Assembly (NCBI RefSeq): GCF_004337985.1
Contig: NC_043742.1
Coordinates: forward strand, 124,001-188,000
Direction of reading: 5' to 3'
Origin: Pyricularia pennisetigena
Taxonomy: Eukaryota > Ascomycota > Sordariomycetes > Magnaporthales > Pyriculariaceae
DNA: 64,000 nt
Shown here: positions 22,118-35,353 of the stretch, in pieces
Position numbering within the stretch: position 1 is the stretch's first letter
How the letters are laid out: each line of letters begins with the position of its first letter
Program-made: the position numbers and the translations under genes
Notes under the pieces: generated by a model
What the model saw: the letters and a program-made list of their open reading frames with translations, nothing else
The model's database searches: none
What the model was told of the DNA's origin: nothing

Positions 22118-25100
22118 TTCCGCCCTATTGGACGTAATAGGAAACAATATATAGGAAAAGATGAAAAAAAACGCCAAATATACAAACCTTCGCCAATGTT
22201 AGATGTTTTCGAAGAGCTATATTGGATTTTATACAAAGAACGAATCCATTTTTTACATAAATTAATTTAAAAATTGTTGTAACGCCTGCGTGTACCAAAT
22301 TGGAATTTTACCCACATTACCCCCTAAAAAACCGCCAATTAAAATACCCAGGAAAAATTCCAAAAGAATTGTATATTTAAACAGCTGGATAAATGGGGTA
22401 CCCATTTCGCAATAACCATTTTTTTCCCAAACCCGCGGCGGTTATACGACCTATTATCCCAGCTAATGCCATACAAATTAATAATTTTCATCATAGTTAA
22501 AAAACTCGTCCATTCCTATAACCGGGAATGGACGAAAAAAAACGATTTACTGGAAGATGTTCCAAATTTACGATTAATTAAATAGTTTGACCATTATAAC
22601 GATTATTTCGTTGTTTAATTCTTAATAGTATACGAGAATGGAGCACGAAGTTACGCCTCCTATTTGCATAAATGATAAAAAAAAAAGCGACGGAATTGAA
22701 ACGCGGTGGCACTTTAAAAAACGATAAATATAATTAACAATTATTCGGGAAAATAAACTAATAAGCGCCGACGAACAAATTAAACGGTATTATAATTACA
22801 GGCTAAAATGCTGGTTAACGTTAACGGTTGCAAAAATATCTAATATAGGAACGCTTATAAATTAATAACCCAAAAACTTAGAAGCGATTAATATTAAATC
22901 CCAATTAAATTAAATAACGTGTTTTGAATTATAAAGGGGTCGACCGACGAAAAAAACGACGCCGAATTGGATTAACCAGGGGCGGAGGATTATTAAATAG
23001 CGCAGAGTATATAATTGATTAATATTAAAATCCCCAGTCAACGGTTTAAATAAAACGACTAAATGCTGGATAATAACAATTATTATATAAATTAAAAACC
23101 TGGATTATAAACAAGCTGGTACGGCGTAATGGCGCCCGATGAAAAATAAAAGGGTTTGATATTGCGAATTGTGATAACCGTTACGGCTAAATTCCGGAAA
23201 TCTTGGCGTTTCCATTTTAATTTTATTTTATTAGCAAAAAACCCCATACGTAAAACCGTAATAATTATTATAATTACGATCCTTTATCACTATAATTCCC
23301 AAAAACCGTCAAAAAGGTAAAACCTCCGCCCAGGCCACCACCAAATTTACATTGGGATATATTTGCAGCAATGTTAAAATATTTACCAACCTAATAACCA
23401 TACCATAAAAGAAAACCCGGATAAAAAAAAAACCAATATTTTAAAAATTTGGAAAATCACGACGCGGATATTGCAATTGTTTTAAAACTAGATTTTGCAC
23501 GATTGGACCGTTTTACATTACAGGATTATTCGGACGCAACCGGAATTCTTTTAAATTTTTCCCCCATGTTTAATAATAATAATAATAATTAAAATAATAC
23601 CGATATAAATTCCGGCGATAATAAATTTACCCACGCCCCCGTCGATAAAAATGGAAATAATACCGATAGAAACGCCGGCGATAACGAACCTGCCCCCGCC
23701 CCCGTCGATTATGATAACGATAATAATTATTTAAACAAAAACGACAATTAATTAACCCCCGCGTCCGCCAATAAAGGCGATAATAATATTAATATAAACG
23801 ATATTTATAATAAATTTGCCCCGGATTTGGACAACCGCCAATTGCAAATTCTTTTGGCATTTTTTAAACCATTTATTAACGCATTGTCCCCGCCATTAAA
23901 AAACCCCAAAAACCGGCCCCCTGCACCATAACCGGAGGTTATTATTAACCCGATACCCGCGCCATCAAATAAACCGCCGGTAACCCGTATATATAAAACC
24001 ACCACCGTTCGGCCAGTTAAAATAAATTTTATTTCAATACCGCGGACGTAACCCAAACCTAATTCGACGCCAAATAATGGACCAATAAATTTCGTATAAC
24101 CCGAATATTATTTCCCATCGCATAAAAACACGGATTTTTTGGATTATTTACCCGTCCCGTTATGGAAAAATTTCAATTAGGTGAAAACTAATCCGTATCG
24201 GCGATAATTATTATAATTCAGCGCAGGGCAGGGAATACGAATGCTACCAAAATAGTTCGCATTATACCCCATCTAAATTATATTAATTATTTTAAAATTA
24301 ACAACAATATTAACCCGCCCGCCTAGTTCGGTCGCGGAAATAACATTTTCCGTAATACGACCGAAGTTTTAATCGCCCAAACCTTTAAACGCCTTTAATC
24401 CGTTGCTGGCGTCGCCGCAGCAGAAATACGCGTTAATAACCAGATTTTGGCATACCATTTTAACAGTAATTCGTCGAATATAAACGAGCTAATAATTATA
24501 CTTAATTACGAAACCATAAATGTTTTAGCATAATACATTAAGATAACAGGTTAATGTTTTTTTTATTAAATTGCGACAATTGTTATCATTCCTGCATTAA
24601 TTTATCTCACTATTTATTATAATACAACAGCTATTAAAACTTTTTACGGTAATACCAAACGATTATTGCTACAATATAACAACTGTTACATTTTGGCGTT
24701 TACCCTTTTATATATTTTATAATAACGGGTATAATTTTACATGATTAATTAACTTTTTTTTAATCGCCGACGTATTCGGGGTTTGAATTCATTTTCAAAT
24801 AAATAACCCCGGTAAATTAATTAAACGCAATAAAATACCCTTTTGGCAAAAAACCTTGGCCTCCGTACCGGATATATTTAACGACAAAGGTATTAAACCC
24901 ATTTTCGATAATTTGGCAAATCGGCGTCGCCTACCCCTTATCCCCTTTTTTATACGCCAAAACAATATTAGCTTCCCCGGGTTGAAAATATTTGTAAATA
25001 AATTTAAACCGGTTATAATTTCCACAATCCTCGCCACGATATTAATTTACCTGCGGATAATAACCACCGGATTTAATTTTAAAAACGGCCATTTAAGGGT

Positions 25101-26199
25101 TAGAACCGCTTATTTTGGGCTATATATATATAGCGGTTATTATATCGACGATTAATTTAAAATTTACTACCATTTCCTTTATTTTGTTTTTCGCCGGCAG
25201 GGAAAAATCGTTATTGGAAATAAGGAAAATTTTAACGATTTTGGTGGAAATTGCCGCAATTTTTTCAAATTTAATATCGAATAATCTTCCACCCTATTTA
25301 TTATCGCCAATTATATAACCATCGCCGATAGCGTTATCATTTTAAATTATTTGCATTTAATCCAATTTTAATATCGTTTGGTTACCCGTTCGCGAACCGA
25401 CCAAACCATCGACGCCGTTCATTTATCTGGTTTTAACCGCGCCTATTACATTAGAACGATAATAATATTCGTTATCGACACCTGGTCCCGTTTTAAACCC
25501 ATTAAAATCGGACGGTTAAAAAAAAGAAAAAGCGTGCAAATTAATTTTAAATGCACCCATTGGATTTGTTAACATTTAAAAATATTTTTTAACAATTTGT
25601 ACAATAAAAGGCGGTTCCATCGTCCCATTTCACCAAACCCAAAATAAAAATTACCGAATTTTATCCCAAATGTTTTAGCGATAATTAATAAAACGATTTC
25701 TTCAATTTTATACAAACCCAATGCATTATCGACGATCGATTTGCTAATATGGACCGCGCAAAAAAGGAAACTTTCGAGGACGCCCGCGAAAAAGTCCTAG
25801 CGGTTTTTTTGGTATATTATACGCGATTTTCCATTTTAATTAAAAATTATCCCTGGATTAGTTATTTTTTAATTCGGACGCGATGTAAGTTATTTTAAAA
25901 AACTTGCGCCTTTTTTAAAATATTTTGCCCATCGACGGTTTGAATACCCGGAACAAAATCGGTTTTAAATATAAAAAAATTAAAGGTAAATAATTTTGGT
26001 TTAACTGGGATATACTTAATGCTTTTTCTGGTCGCTAATAATTACCCCATTAACTGGTTGATGAATTATATATGCATTATTTTTAATAATTGTAACTATT
26101 GTCACAATTTTGCCCCTATTTTTGTAATTATTATCGTAATCCCACCCCTATTTTTGTAATTTTTGCTACAATTTTTGTTTTTTATTAAATTAATTTTTT

Positions 26200-29085
26200 T
26201 TTCGGTTTAAATACCAATATTGTATTAACATTGGAGCAGTTAACTTGTCAAAATTGGTTATTAACCAATAAAATAGGCACGGGAAAAACGATTATCTATT
26301 TTACGGTGATTTATATGTGGTATATACGTTACCAACACGACCGAATTTTCTAAAATACCGACGGATATTTTCCCATTTTGATTTTCGTCCCGGCCAACCT
26401 GATTTTGCAAATGTTTAAAAAATAATAACTAATTTTCTAACCCTTAACGTTGCATATTACTATAATTTAACCAGAATATACGTTGCAAATGCCCCGCAAA
26501 CGGTTGCTATCTTTACCCAAACGCAATTTTACAATATTTTAACCAAATTCGCCGCCCGCAAATCTAATCCCAAATGTGCGGGTACGGTTATTATTACCTT
26601 TTATTCGATATTCCTAATCCGAAAAACTAAGCAATTAAACGAGATTTATAACGCGGAAAAGGTATTTAACCTATAATATATGGATAAAATTATCGATTCC
26701 AATTTTTAGCAACGGCCCCCCGACGTCGATAATTTCGACGATAATTCCGATATTGAAAATAATTCCCAGTAAGTATTTTTTGTAACAATTATTATAATTT
26801 CGTTATATTAATATATTTGTTTCAACTAAATAGTTGTATTAGAAACCGTCTACGCAAAAACGGTCGGAAGGCCAATTTTTCCACGAGTAAAAATATTAAA
26901 AATATCCGGCGTTTGGTTATATATTTACCATTTGGTACCTTTTTTCAACGTATAATTGGAAACGAGATTTAATATTTCCGCTACCGCGAATCGATAATAT
27001 ACCGCGCATTTCGCCTCATTCTTTGCATTAATCGGGGTATATTTATTAATACACTGATTTTTAACAAAATTAGGAATATTATTGGCTTTAATACCCTGCT
27101 TTGAAATAAAATTGCAATCCTTTTCGCCCGACCTAAAAGCTTATTTTAGGAAAATATATCTACGGTCGATTATAAATGGAAAAGTAATAGCTGTTTCGTC
27201 GTTTTTAATATCGATAAAAATATTAAAACATCCCTGCAAATATTCGAAATAATAGGTTGGAAATAATGGCTATTTTACCCTTAAATTTAAAATATTAAAA
27301 ATTTTACGATTACATCAAACGAAAAATCATTAATAATTTTTCAATATACGGACGTATTTATGGTACGTAAAAATATAAATACCGGGCTTGTTTTACCCAG
27401 CGGTACAATTATTTATCCCCGTAAACGCATTCCGCCCTATAGCATTATTATTAAAAAATTCCAATTTGGCCACCGTTTCGAAAACGTTATAACGAATACC
27501 GAAACAATTTTCAAAAACATTATTACCGCATTCGTGGGCGAAAATACCGACGACGTTGGTCCCGTTCCATTAAAAATTCCCATTAGTGAGGATACCGCAG
27601 CTAGTTACCGCTAAATTTCGGTTTTTTTCAATTAAAATTTTATCCGCCTGTTGCAGCTTTTGGCAATTAATTACATTTTTTAATTAATAATACACGCCGA
27701 GGACAAAACCCGGAATATTAATTCAACGGAATTGGGTAAAATGTTGGCGTTAAAAGGAGTGCATTTCAAGGCCAAACTGTGAGGAGGTTACGAGATAGAA
27801 TAAGCTTAATCTTGAACGCGGGGAAAAGTGGATCACGTATAAGGCTAATGGAACGTTAAAATGGCAGATAACCGTCTGCTAGCGGGTAATAGAGATGATA
27901 TATTGTTTTTTCCACAATCGATTCGTTGAATCGTTAAATCGATGAAGGTATAAAGGTGATGAATCTAAGGCTAAGTTGTGAATTACGTGTTCGAATCCGT
28001 AGGTGCAGATCTTCGATCCGGATGTCCGGAATGCGGGGTCACGTCACATGATTTGGCCTTATTCATGTGACTAACCTGCCGACCTATTGAGCCTAACGGC
28101 CCATTGAGCCTAACGGCCTATTGTGCTTATGCATGCACAGAAAATCTGCGACCACAACGGGATTCGAACCCACGCATTTCAACGTATATATGATATAGAT
28201 TATGGTACGTGCATTATACCACTAAGCTAGATTAAATATGGCGTATTTGTTTTGTTGTCGAAACTGTGAACAAAGACGTAATATATAAAGCTTTGTGTGT
28301 ATAAACGCGTATACGTTTTATTTGTTATTTATTTATTTATTCGATGCAGGGTGACTAATAAATTAGCCCGTGCTAGCCGTTATAAGATAATGCAGGGTAG
28401 CTAATATAATTAGCCTTGCGCTAGCCATGTTCACACAAAGACCGCAACGTCCGACAAAATCTTAAAAAAAGCTTACAAAAAGGAAAAACCCGCTTTAAAT
28501 CGGTAACTGTGGACGTTTTAATTTAGTATAGCGGCGACGGTCTTTTTAATTTAATCCATTCGAAAACCTGCACCAATTTGAAAACGTTACCTCCGTCGGG
28601 CAAAATTAAAATGGTCCATTTTATATTGAACGAATCGCCATTTATTACCCGCGTAATTAAAATTGATATAAAGGAAAAAAAAGGTTAACGCGTCCTGGTT
28701 ATAACGCCTAATTTTTGGATTTAAACGTAAATTGGCCATATACCAACAATTATTATAGTCCTTTTTTTCCACAATTATTATAATAAATATTATAATGACT
28801 ATTATTTTTCCATTTCTATAACAATTGTTACAATTTTTAATATACCTGCTTATAATTTTTAATTTTGCTGTTTTTATCTTGGAAAAAACCAGCTTCGGTG
28901 TAATTATTATCCGATTAAACTTATCCCAAACCGAACGCGATAAAACCGTTTCCAATTTCACCGATTCCAGCTCCGATTTTAACGTTTATATTTTAAATAT
29001 TAATATTTACAACGTTGGCCTTAATTTGCACCCAAATTGTTATACTGGCATTATTATCCCTTTAATATGGAACGCCAATATATAA
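26200..29085 (+). pseudogene. RIP-degraded SNF2-type helicase/ATPase relic
   Basis: Recognisable in order on the + strand: a Walker A-like segment NWLLTNKIGTGKTI (GTGKT at 26276-26290); in the same frame, PILIFVPANLILQMF, matching motif Ia of SNF2 ATPases (from 26372); and, after a solo LTR insertion, QTERDKTVSNF...NVGLNLHPN...WNANI at about 28927-29085, matching the C-terminal helicase motifs (ER...F, GLNL, WNP). Many stops and at least one frame change separate them, so no functional protein is possible. Known role of the family: DNA-translocating ATPases. Whether this belonged to a transposon or to a repeated host gene is not resolved. Confidence 0.6.
27778..28435 (-). mobile_element. Solo LTR of the copia-1 family
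   Basis: 658 bp with family termini. Flanking 5-mers CAAAC and CAAAG match at four of five positions. Splits the SNF2-like relic. Confidence 0.85.
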
Positions 29086-29093
29086 TTGCAAAT

Positions 29094-29635
29094 TGTTAAC
29101 AAGATGGGTGGCTAACAGGGGTTTAGGCATTAGCCGAGGTGCGGCGTGGTGCTAATTGCGTTATAAAAGCCTGTAATTACAGGGTTTAAATGCACTGAAT
29201 TATTCACTAAATTTGGCATTAATAAATTCGATTCATTAATGGGGGAGATTTTGCTTTATTTTCCTTATATACTCTCCGATATCGAAGTGGGGGTCCGTAC
29301 CCCGTAAAGGGTTCCGGTGCCGCACACGATTTTCCGAAAAATTATTTTGTATGCGTTGTTGAAAAAACACCCTCATTTCCATATAAACCATTTCTGGGTT
29401 CGCACTAATTTGCTAATTTGGTGAAAATTTCAACCTGGTATAGGGTAACTAACTCGTAGGTGCAGGGTGGGTGTTAAACCCCATTCGCTAACATTTTAAA
29501 TCGCAATTCCTGCAATACACAAAATATAGCAGAAAATCCGACAGCCCCAACAGCCCCATTTCGGCACTAACTATTGTGGTTTATATATAAATAAAGCTGT
29601 ACCTATCACATGCTAAATAAGGCATATAATTAACA
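29094..29635 (-). repeat. TGTTAA...TTAACA solo-LTR-like repeat
   Basis: 542 bp on the minus strand, from TGTTAATTATATGC to TTGTTAACA, the same length as the copy at 54600-55141. TG...CA ends and an internal TATA-like region suggest a solo LTR. Flanking 5-mers do not match, so the target copy is lost or was never present. Confidence 0.75.
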
Positions 29636-31361
29636 CGCCCTCTTTTTTGCGATTACTCACATAAAGTCGGCAAAAAAAAGTACATAAAAAATAAATCCCC
29701 CAAAAAGAGATCCCCCTTATGTCCTAACCCGATTCGAACTCCCGATATAAGGCCCCTGGATAATTAAGCCCTTTATACCGACCTGTAACCCCCGAAATGG
29801 ACGAACCCTATTCTCAGGGCTTATCCCTGAAGCCCAGAGCTCCACAATTGATCCACTTCGTGGCTCAATTGCGGCTTTGCAATGTACCTGTGGGTCCATC
29901 CAAAGAACATTTTGGTTCAGGTCTAAGGACAATTTGTCGATTTTCGCCGTTTATAGCGGTATTTTTGGCCTTTTTTCGACCGACACTCCTTTATTATTCC
30001 ACAATTACGCAAAATATTTAAAAAAAAATATCGTTGAAAATAGCGTTTAATATTGCTATTAGCAGCGATTTGATTTATTTTTTTATCTTTTATAATGGCC
30101 GAATTCGATACCACCTGCCCTTAATCCATTCATGGCGGTACTGTTTTTTCGACTTTTTTTCGATTTTCGACTTTTTTTAATATTGTTTTTAATTTTTGAC
30201 CAAATTTTATACTTTCTGCACGTTGAGGGTCGTATATATGTATATATTATTACTAGTAATTTTGGTGCATATACCAGATGATATAAGCACTTAAATAAGC
30301 GGCTAGGCAAAGTATATACTTTTTTATATACAATTTATAATCGAAACTCGTTTATATTTTTACCAGTTTTAACGATAATAAAACCAAAACTTTAAAGATT
30401 TGAATACGTATATAAATAAACGTCCAAATCCAATCCTACTTATAATATCGGTTTTGAAAACTGTTTAATAAAAAAAATGCCAGATGTGTATTTTATAAAT
30501 CTTTTTGCTTTATTGGATTAATTTTATATTATTTGTGTTTGCCAGCCAAATTTTGTGGTTTTTGCACGTGGGGGGTGGCATAAATATATTTATTATAATG
30601 CTACATTTTGGTACGTATGTCTAATTATATAAGCCGTTAAGTATGCGGATAGGTAAAAGGTATCGAATTTTATATATATTTTACAATCGAAATGAGTTTA
30701 CATTTTTACCAATTTTAATATTAATAAAACCAAAGTTTAATAAAGTGGATAATGTATATAAACAAGGGTTAACGTAAAACCCGATTTACAATACCGGCTC
30801 TTTTTATGTTTTCATATAAAAAAATGCTAAATTTGTAGTATTTTAATATTTATTGCTTTATTTAATTAAATAGAATTTATGGAAAAAAAGTAAAATAAGG
30901 CTTTTTAAATAAACTGATAAAACAATGCATGAATAAAACTTTCTTTTAATTTTACCAATATTTGCGTAAAATATTTAAGTTTTTAACAAAATGTTAATTA
31001 ATATAAAAATCTTGATAAAACTTTGGTTTAATCGGTAATTGCATGCCCTTTGCAGTATTAGGTCTGCCAGGCTAGAAATACGGTAACTAAAGTTAAATCT
31101 GATATAATATACTATTATTCAAAAGAAGAATTAAATATAATCAAAAATTACAAATTTTACTTAATATTTTAATATCTTTTCAACCACAGTAGTTATAAAA
31201 ACGCGCCCGGCATTCAAATAATCAACAAATTTCAATAAATCTAACGCAAATTACTATATATTTTTATAATTTTTATTTATTTCTTTATACGAATATTAAA
31301 TTGCATATTATGGATACACCATTTTCTTTTGCCATTATAATGCGAATATAGTGTATATACC

Positions 31362-33208
31362 TAGTCTCAGGGCTCATCCCTGAAGCCCAAAGCTCCACAA
31401 TGAATCCACTCCGTTCGCTTCGCTCCACTTCGTGGCTCAATTGCGGCTTTGCAATGTACCTGTGGGTCCATCCAAAGAACGCTTTGGTTCAGGTTTGAGG
31501 ACAACTTGTCGATTTTCGCCGTTTATGGCGGTATTTTTGGCCTTTTTTCGACCGACACTCCTTTATTATTCCACAATTGCGCAAAATATTACAAAAAGAA
31601 AATATCGTTAAAGATAGCGTTTACTACCGCTATTAGCAGCGATTGGATTTATTTTATTATTTATTATAACGGCCGAACTGGATACCACCTGCCCTTAATC
31701 CGTTCATGGCGGTACTGTTTTTTCGATTTTTTTTAATATTATTTTTAACTTTTGACCAAATTTTATAATTTTTGCACGTGGAGGGTCGTATATATTTATA
31801 TACTATTATATTCAATTTTGATGCACATACCAGATTATATAAGTAGTTAAATAAGCGGATAGGCAAAGTATATACTTTTTTATATATAATTTACAATCGA
31901 AACTCGTTTATATTTTTACCAATTTTAACGATAATAAAACCAAAATTTCAGAAATCCAATTACGTATATAAACAAACGTTCAGATCTAGTTCTACCTATT
32001 ACACCGGTTTTGAATACTGTTTAATAAAAGAAAATGCTAAATGTGTATTTTATAATTTTTTTTGCTTTATTTAATTAATTTTATATTATTTTTGTTTTGC
32101 AGCCAAGTTTTGAGGTTTTTGCGCGTGGGGGGTGGCATATGTATATTTAATATAATAGTACACTTTGGTACGTATATATAATTATTGTAGCCGTTAAATA
32201 TGCGGATAGGTAAAGTGTATCCAATTTTATATATATTTTGCAATCGAAATGTTTTTATATTTTTACCAATTTTAACATTAATAAAACCAAAACTTGTAAA
32301 AGTGAACTATGTATATAAATAGACGTCAACGTGAAACCCGAACTACAATACCGGCCATTTCTATTTTTTTATAATAAAAAATGCTAAATTTATATTATTT
32401 TTATATTTTTTGACTTATTTGATTAAATAAAATTTATATAAAAAATACTTATGTAAATTTATTTACAAACTGATAAAAGAATGAATCAATCAAAAAAATT
32501 TTCATTCTACCAATATTTGCGTAAATTATTTAATTCTTTAACAAATTGTTAATTTATATAAATATATTAATAAAACTTTTGTTTTAATCGATAATTGCAT
32601 GCATTTTGCAATGTTAGGTCTACTAAACTTTAAAAACTGCAATTTCAACTAAAGTAAATATTATATACCATTATTTAATATAGAAATTGATTATAATGAA
32701 AAATTACAGATTTTACTTAATATTTTAATATCTTTCCATATACAGTAGCTATTTAAACGCGGCCGGTATTCAAATAATTAACAAACTCCAATCAATTCAA
32801 CGCAACTCAGTACATATTTTTATAATTTTTATTTGTTTTTTTATTTAAATATTTAATTATATATTATGGTTACACCATTTTCTTTTGCTATTATAATGCG
32901 AATATATTGTATATACCCGCTATAAACGGTTAAATATTATAAATTATCCTTATATCAATGAAATAATTACCAGCAATATCGCAATATTAGGTATATTATT
33001 AATAATTCCCTTATAAACGGCGAAATGCGACAAATTATCGTTGGTGGTACCGCCATGAACGGCGAAATGCGACAAAATGTCCTCAGACTTAAACGAGCGC
33101 GATTTTTTCGGCCATTGTAATTGGTCGAACAGCTATGTGGCTAAAAGGTACATGGAGCGCTCGGTCCCCACTGCGGAGCAGGGGGGTCTAGTCTAAGCAC
33201 TGAGACTA
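31362..33208 (+). mobile_element. TAGTCTCAG-family element nested in the outer copy
   Basis: 1,847 bp, TAGTCTCAG...CTGAGACTA, with a perfect 9-bp duplication GTATATACC (31353-31361 and 33209-33217) of the host element's TATATACCCGC motif. Contains left-end hairpin and motif, two tandem core units (starting about 31734 and 32083), and the right subterminal motif array. Confidence 0.95.
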
Positions 33209-33351
33209 GTATATACCCGCTACAAACGGCAAAATACCACAAATTATCCTTATATTAATAAAATAATCATTAGCGATATCGTAACATTAGATATATTATT
33301 AATAATACCATTATAAACGGCGAAATGCGACAAATTATCGTTAGTGGTACC

Positions 33352-34708
33352 TAGTCTCAGTGCTTAGACTATACCCCCCTGCTTCGCAGTGGGGACCGAG
33401 CGCTCCATATACCTTTTAGCCACATGGCTTTTCGACCAATTACAATGGCCGAAAAAATCGCGCTCGTTCTAGTCTGAGGACATTTTGTCGCATTTCGCCG
33501 TTTATAACGGTCTTATTAATAATATAGTTAATATTACGATATCGCTTATAATTATTTTATTAATATAAGGATAATTTGTGGTATTCTGCCGTTTATAGCG
33601 GGTATATACAATATATTCGCATTACAATGGCCAGAGAAAATATTGTACCCATAGTATGTAATTAAATATTCGTATAAAAAATAAATGAAAATGATAAAAA
33701 TAAATAATGATTTGCGTTAGATTTATTGAAATTTGTTGATTATTTGAATGCCGGCCGCGTTTTTATAACTACTCTGGTTGAAAAGATATTAAAATATTAA
33801 GTAAAATTTGTAATTTTTAAGTATATTTAATTCTTATTTTGAATAATAGTATATTATATCAGTTCCACCTTTAGTTACAGTATCTATAGCCTAGCAGACC
33901 TAATACTGGAGAGTGCATGCAATTATCGATTAAAATAAAAGTTTTATTAATATTTGTATATTAATTAACATTTTGTTAAAAACCTGAATAATTTACGCAA
34001 ATGTTGGTAATATTAAAAGAAAGTCTAATTTAGGCATGGTTTTATTGATTTATTAAAGAACTTTATTTTACTTTTTTTTATAAATTTTATTTAATTAAAT
34101 AAAGCAATAAATATTAAAATATTACAAATTTAGCATTTTTTATACAAAAAAATAAAAAGAGCCGGTATTGTAAATCGGGTTTTACGTTGACGTTTGTTTA
34201 TATACATTTTCCACTTCTTCACACCTTGGTTTTATTAATATTAAAATTGGTAAAAATGTAAAAGCATTTTAGTTGTAAAATATATATAAAATTGGATATT
34301 TTTTACCTATCCGCATATTTAACGGCTTACTAAATTAGATATACGTACCAAAATGTAGCATTATACTAAATATTTATATATCACCCCCCACGTGCAAAAA
34401 CCAAAAAATCTGGCTGCAAAACAAAAATAATATAAAATTAATCAAATAAAGAAAAACAATTTATTAAATACACATTTAGCATTTTCTTTTATTTAAAAAG
34501 TTTTTAAAGCCGATATTATAAGTAAAATTAGACCTGGACGTTTGTTTATACACGTCATCGAATCTTTGAAATTTTGGTTCCATTATCGTTAAAACTGGTA
34601 AAATATAAACGAATTTCGATTGTAAATTATATATAAAAAAGTATATATTTCACCTATCCGCTTATTTAACTGCTTATATAATATAATATATGCGGCAAAA
34701 CTCCCAAT

Positions 34709-34755
<47 letters not shown>

Positions 34756-35178
34756 ACCCTTCACGTGCAAAAAGTATAAAATTTGGTCAAAAATTAAAAA
34801 TAATATTAAAAAAAGTCGAAAATCGAAGAAAAAATCGAAAAAACAATACCGCCATAAACGGATTAAGGGCAGGTGGTATCGAATTCGGCCATTATAAAAG
34901 ATAAAAAAATAAATCAAATCGCTGCTAATAGCAATACTAAACGCTATTTTCAACGATATTTGTTTTTAAATATTTTGCGTAATTGTGGAATAATAAAGGA
35001 ATGTCGGTCGAAAAAAGGCCAAAAATACCGCCATAAACGGCGAAAATCGACAAATTGTCCTTAAACCTAAACCAAAATGTTTTTTGGATGGACCCACAAA
35101 TACATTGCAAAGCCGCAATTGAGCCACGACGTGGATCAATTGTGGAGCTCTGGGCTTTAGGGATAAGCCCTGAGACTA
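33352..35178 (-). mobile_element. TAGTCTCAG-family element nested in the outer copy, inverted
   Basis: 1,827 bp in minus orientation. Flanks AGTGGTACC (33343-33351) and GGTGGTACC (35179-35187) are a 9-bp duplication differing by one G/A transition, as RIP would cause. A (TA)n microsatellite lies at about 34713-34753. Confidence 0.92.
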
Positions 35179-35353
35179 GGTGGTACCGCCATAAACGGCG
35201 AAATGCGACAAAATGTCCTTAAACTAGAACGAGCGCGATCTTTTCGGCCAATGTAATTGGTCGAAAAGCCATGTGGCTGAAAGGTATATGGAGCGCTCGG
35301 TCCCCATTGCGAAGCAGGGGGGTCTAGTCTGAGCACTGCGATTAGACGAACCC

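Larger units (their letters stand above)
19139..26199 (+). pseudogene. Long AT-rich coding relic, unrecognised
   Basis: About 7 kb (minus two solo LTRs inserted in it) whose + strand shows many stop-interrupted stretches of protein-like sequence, for example from ATG 19197, 20575-21048, and an Asn/Asp/Pro-rich stretch at about 23570-24060. Stops are mainly TAA/TAG. It leads without a clear break into the SNF2-like relic, so it may be that protein's N-terminal region or a separate transposon gene. I recognise no domain. Dense C-to-T/G-to-A decay is evident from composition. Confidence 0.4.
29809..35344 (+). mobile_element. TAGTCTCAG-family element, outer member of a nest
   Basis: Left end TATTCTCAG (29809), right end CTGCGATTA (35344), bounded by a perfect 9-bp target duplication GACGAACCC (29800-29808 and 35345-35353). 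Subtracting two nested family members and their duplications leaves 1,844 bp, the same size as an intact copy. No coding capacity. Inserted in sequence that appears to be the LTR region of the older copia remnant. Confidence 0.9.

Noticed and set aside
24856..25318. Small gene(s) in the AT-rich relic
   Set aside because: Overlapping frames of Ile/Asn/Lys-rich sequence with no domain; expected by chance in RIP-altered coding relics.
18270..29635. One large DNA transposon with about 540-bp inverted repeats (18270 + and 29635 -) around the SNF2 relic
   Set aside because: The same repeat occurs alone with both ends defined at 54600-55141 and 61289-61855, so it behaves as a solo LTR; the opposite orientation of the two copies is likely chance.
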